From QUBU01 sp014337915 (lineage in GTDB: Bacteria; Pseudomonadota; Gammaproteobacteria; Steroidobacterales; GCA-2729495), in the NCBI GenBank assembly GCA_030263395.1, contig SZOW01000007.1:1-64000 (forward strand): DNA of 64,000 nt, written 5' to 3'. The first letter of the stretch is position 1. Every line of letters starts with the position of its first letter. A program made the position numbers and the translations under genes. This document shows, one piece after another, positions 61,477 to 64,000 of the stretch. The notes beneath the pieces are model-generated. The model made no database searches. It had not been told where the DNA came from and worked only from the letters and a program-made list of their open reading frames with translations.

Positions 61477-64000
61477 TCAAGACAGCACGGCCTCGCCTTC
61501 GGGCACGGCCCGCCCCGCCTCATGCGCCCCGGACAGCCAGAGATAGACCGCGGGCAGGATCAGCAGCGTGAACAGCGTGCCGATCGCCATCCCGGAGACC
61601 AGCACGATGCCGATGCTGTTGCGCGCCGCCGCGCCGGGGCCGCTGACCAGCACCAGCGGCAGGTGGCCGAACACCGTCGCCGCGGTGGTCATCAGCACCG
61701 GGCGCAGGCGCTCGAGCGAGGCCTCGCGGATGGCCGCCACGCGCTCCTGGCCGGCCTCGCGCAGCTTGTTGGCGAACTCGACGATGAGGATGCCGTTCTT
61801 GGCGATCAGGCCGACCAGTGTGATCAGCCCGACCTGGGTGAAGATGTTGATGGTGGTGAACTCGAGGAAGGTGAACACCAGGGCGCTGGTCAGCGCCAGC
61901 GGCACGGAGGCGAGCAGGATCACCAGCGGATCGCGGAAATTGCCGAACTGCGCGGTGAGAACCAGGTAGATCAGCAGCACGGCGAAGGCCAGCGTGCCGC
62001 TCAGGGTCGCGCCCTCGCTGCGGATCTGGCGTGACTCGCCGGCGTAGTCGATGGCATAGCCCGGCGGCAGCAACTCGGCCGCGGCCGCCTCGAGCGCCGC
62101 CAGCCCCTGCTCCTTGGTCAGCCCCGGGAAGATGCCGCCGTTGATGCGGAACGAATTGCGCTGCTGGAAGCGGTTGAGCGAGCGCGGCGCGGCGTTGCTC
62201 TCGACGCGCGCGAAGCTCGACACCGGGATCAGCTGCCCGCCGGGACCCATCACCTTGAGATCCAGCAGCCGGCTGACATCGCGGCGCTCGGCCTCGCCCA
62301 TCTGCGGGATGACCTTGTAGCTGCGCCCGTCGAGGTTGAAGCGGTTGACGTAGGCGCCCCCGAGGAGCACGCCCAGCTCCTGGCCGACCTGGGTGAGATC
62401 GAGCCCGAGGTCGGCCACGCGGTTGCGGTCGATCACCACGCTGGCCTGCGAGATGTCGACCTTCAGGTCGGTGTCGGCGAACATGAACCGGCCGGAGGCG
62501 CGCGCCGCCTTCACCAGGCCCTGCGCCACGGGGAGCATGCGCTCGATGTCGTCGGCGGAGGTGACCACCATCTCGACGTCGAACTGCCCCGCTCCCGGCA
62601 GCGCCGCCGCCAGCGACACGAAGGCACGCGCGCCGGTGATGTCGCGCACCAGCGCGTAGGCCTGCGGCAGGATCTCCATGGCGCTGCGCTCGCGCTGCGA
62701 ATAATCCTTGAGCGCCATGCCGCCGAAGCCGATGTTGCGCCGCGACAGCTCCCAGCTGAGGTAGGACTCCGGCAGCTCCAGCAACCGGCGCACGACCTCG
62801 GCGGTGCGCTCGGCGGTGTAGCGCACCGAGGCGTCGGGCGCCGACTCGACGAAGAAACTGATCTCGCCCTGGTCCTCGGTGGGTGCGAGTTCCCGCGGTG
62901 ACAGCAGGAACAGCGGCGCGAGCAGCAGCAGCGCCGCGCCACCGGCCAGCAGCGTGGTATTGCGCTGCGCCAGGGTGGCGTCCAGCACCCGGGCGTAGCG
63001 CTCGCGCAGCCGCATGAAGCGCGCCTCGACGAATGCCGCCAGCCGCGGCCGCTCCCGGCGCTCGCGCACCAGCTGCGAGCTCATGACCGGCGACAGTACC
63101 AGGGCGACGATGCCGGACATGATCACCGCCATCGCCAGCGTGAAGGCGAACTCCTTGAAGAGCACCCCGGTGAGGCCGGAGAGGAAGCCGATCGGCGCGT
63201 AGACCGCGGCCAGCGTGATGGTCATCGACACCAGCGGCGCAAACAGCTGGCGGGCGCTGGCGAGCGCTGCATCGATGCGGCCCATGCCCTGGTCCACCAG
63301 CCGCTGCACGTTCTCCACCACGACGATGGCATCGTCGACCACCAGCCCGACCGAGAGCACGATCGCCAGCATGGTCAGCAGGTTCAGCGAGAAGCCCAGC
63401 AGGTACATGAAGATGGCAGCGCCGACCAGCGAGATCGGGATAGCGACCAGCGGCACCAGCGCGGTACGCAGCGAGCCGAGGAACAGGAACACCACCAGCG
63501 CGACGATGGCCACCGTCTCGGCCAGCGTGGTGAAGATGCCGCGGATGGCGTTGCGCATGTAGAGCGTGCCGTCGTAGCCGACCAGCACGCGCATGCCGGC
63601 GGGCAGCGCCGGCTCGAGCTCGGCGAGGCGCTGGTACAGCGCATCGGCCACCTCGAGCTCATTTACCCCCGGCAGCGTCCACACCGCCATGAACACCGTG
63701 GGCTCCGCGTTCTCGCGGGTCTCCGAGGCCGCCTCCTCGGCGCCGAGCTCCACCCGGGCGACGTCGCGCAGGCGCAGCGTCGCCCCCGCCTTCTGGCGCA
63801 CGATGAGGTCGGCGAACTCCTCCGGCGAGCGCAGGTCGGTGTTCGCCAGCAGGTCCACCTGCGTCGACTCCCCCTCGGTGCGGCCGATCGCCGCCAGGTA
63901 GTTGTTGCGGCGGAGCGCGTCGTAGACCTCGCGGGCGCTGACACCGAGCGCCGCCATGCGCTCCGGATCCAGCCAGATGCGCATGGCGAGCGGCGTGCCG
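61477..64000 (-). CDS. RND efflux pump inner-membrane subunit (AcrB-like), 5' end off the window
   Basis: At least 840 residues with no start inside the window; the frame stays open to base 64000. TM4 carries the proton-relay Asp pair in SVGLVVDDAIVVVENVQRL. The second large loop (ARAFVSLAAALPGAGQFDVE) and the final TM11-TM12 are intact, ending VPEGEAVLS. It exports drugs or metabolites with a fusion protein and outer-membrane channel that would lie upstream, beyond the edge. Confidence 0.92.
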   Translation of the reverse strand, partial: GTPLAMRIWLDPERMAALGVSAREVYDALRRNNYLAAIGRTEGESTQVDLLANTDLRSPEEFADLIVRQKAGATLRLRDVARVELGAEEAASETRENAEPTVFMAVWTLPGVNELEVADALYQRLAELEPALPAGMRVLVGYDGTLYMRNAIRGIFTTLAETVAIVALVVFLFLGSLRTALVPLVAIPISLVGAAIFMYLLGFSLNLLTMLAIVLSVGLVVDDAIVVVENVQRLVDQGMGRIDAALASARQLFAPLVSMTITLAAVYAPIGFLSGLTGVLFKEFAFTLAMAVIMSGIVALVLSPVMSSQLVRERRERPRLAAFVEARFMRLRERYARVLDATLAQRNTTLLAGGAALLLLAPLFLLSPRELAPTEDQGEISFFVESAPDASVRYTAERTAEVVRRLLELPESYLSWELSRRNIGFGGMALKDYSQRERSAMEILPQAYALVRDITGARAFVSLAAALPGAGQFDVEMVVTSADDIERMLPVAQGLVKAARASGRFMFADTDLKVDISQASVVIDRNRVADLGLDLTQVGQELGVLLGGAYVNRFNLDGRSYKVIPQMGEAERRDVSRLLDLKVMGPGGQLIPVSSFARVESNAAPRSLNRFQQRNSFRINGGIFPGLTKEQGLAALEAAAAELLPPGYAIDYAGESRQIRSEGATLSGTLAFAVLLIYLVLTAQFGNFRDPLVILLASVPLALTSALVFTFLEFTTINIFTQVGLITLVGLIAKNGILIVEFANKLREAGQERVAAIREASLERLRPVLMTTAATVFGHLPLVLVSGPGAAARNSIGIVLVSGMAIGTLFTLLILPAVYLWLSGAHEAGRAVPEGEAVLS

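Overview
The window is a G+C-rich chromosomal segment. Its gene content points to a gammaproteobacterium: aceBAK, PrkA–YeaH–SpoVR, a QseBC/YgiW-like group, a four-cysteine FNR, RlmI and PEP-CTERM proteins. I cannot fix the genus; Xanthomonadales, Nevskiales or Steroidobacterales-like lineages fit the style. No rRNA, tRNA, CRISPR array, insertion sequence or prophage was recognised. Genes are dense, and several operons are held together by 4-nt ATGA or GTGA overlaps.

Layout. 1-2.3 kb: the end of an OmpA-like gene, a small secreted protein and a UbiD-family decarboxylase. 2.3-9.2 kb: an alpha/beta hydrolase, an MFS transporter and the glyoxylate-shunt operon aceB-aceA-aceK, with a WYL-domain regulator upstream. 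10.6-14.1 kb: an unusual cluster of two CbiX-like lipoproteins around a NosR-like FMN/Fe-S membrane protein, with a 21-bp palindrome upstream. 14.4-17.3 kb: a small membrane protein, a core-MetE-like methyltransferase, a SCO copper chaperone and a methyltransferase. 17.4-24.5 kb: an FNR regulator, cytochrome c', a diheme cytochrome, an HD-GYP protein, a GST and a RIC (YtfE-like) protein, together suggesting oxygen/NO sensing and repair. 24.6-30.2 kb: RlmI and two convergent EF-G paralogues. 30.4-46.1 kb: two PEP-CTERM proteins, a deacetylase/GT2/GT-C glycosylation operon, the spoVR-yeaH-prkA stress operon with a CRP-type palindrome upstream, two c-di-GMP phosphodiesterase-type genes, a glycine-zipper lipoprotein and MscS. 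46-53.8 kb: DUF488, a two-component system with a YgiW-like protein and cytochrome b561, then an acyl-CoA dehydrogenase and an acyl-CoA synthetase.

The clearest accessory region is about 55.4-58.5 kb. Its base composition is much lower: two lines counted by hand gave 32/60 and 31/60 G+C. It carries short same-strand genes separated by imperfect palindromes that end in GTTAGGT or GTTAGAG. I read it as an integron cassette array without an integrase in view (a CALIN). Its cassettes encode a nucleoside-deoxyribosyltransferase/TIR-like protein (possible defence effector), a BrnT/BrnA toxin-antitoxin pair, a SnoaL-like protein and a decayed HicA/HicB pair. After it the window returns to ordinary chromosome: membrane proteins, a GFA-type zinc protein, an amine oxidase and a truncated RND efflux pump running off the right edge.
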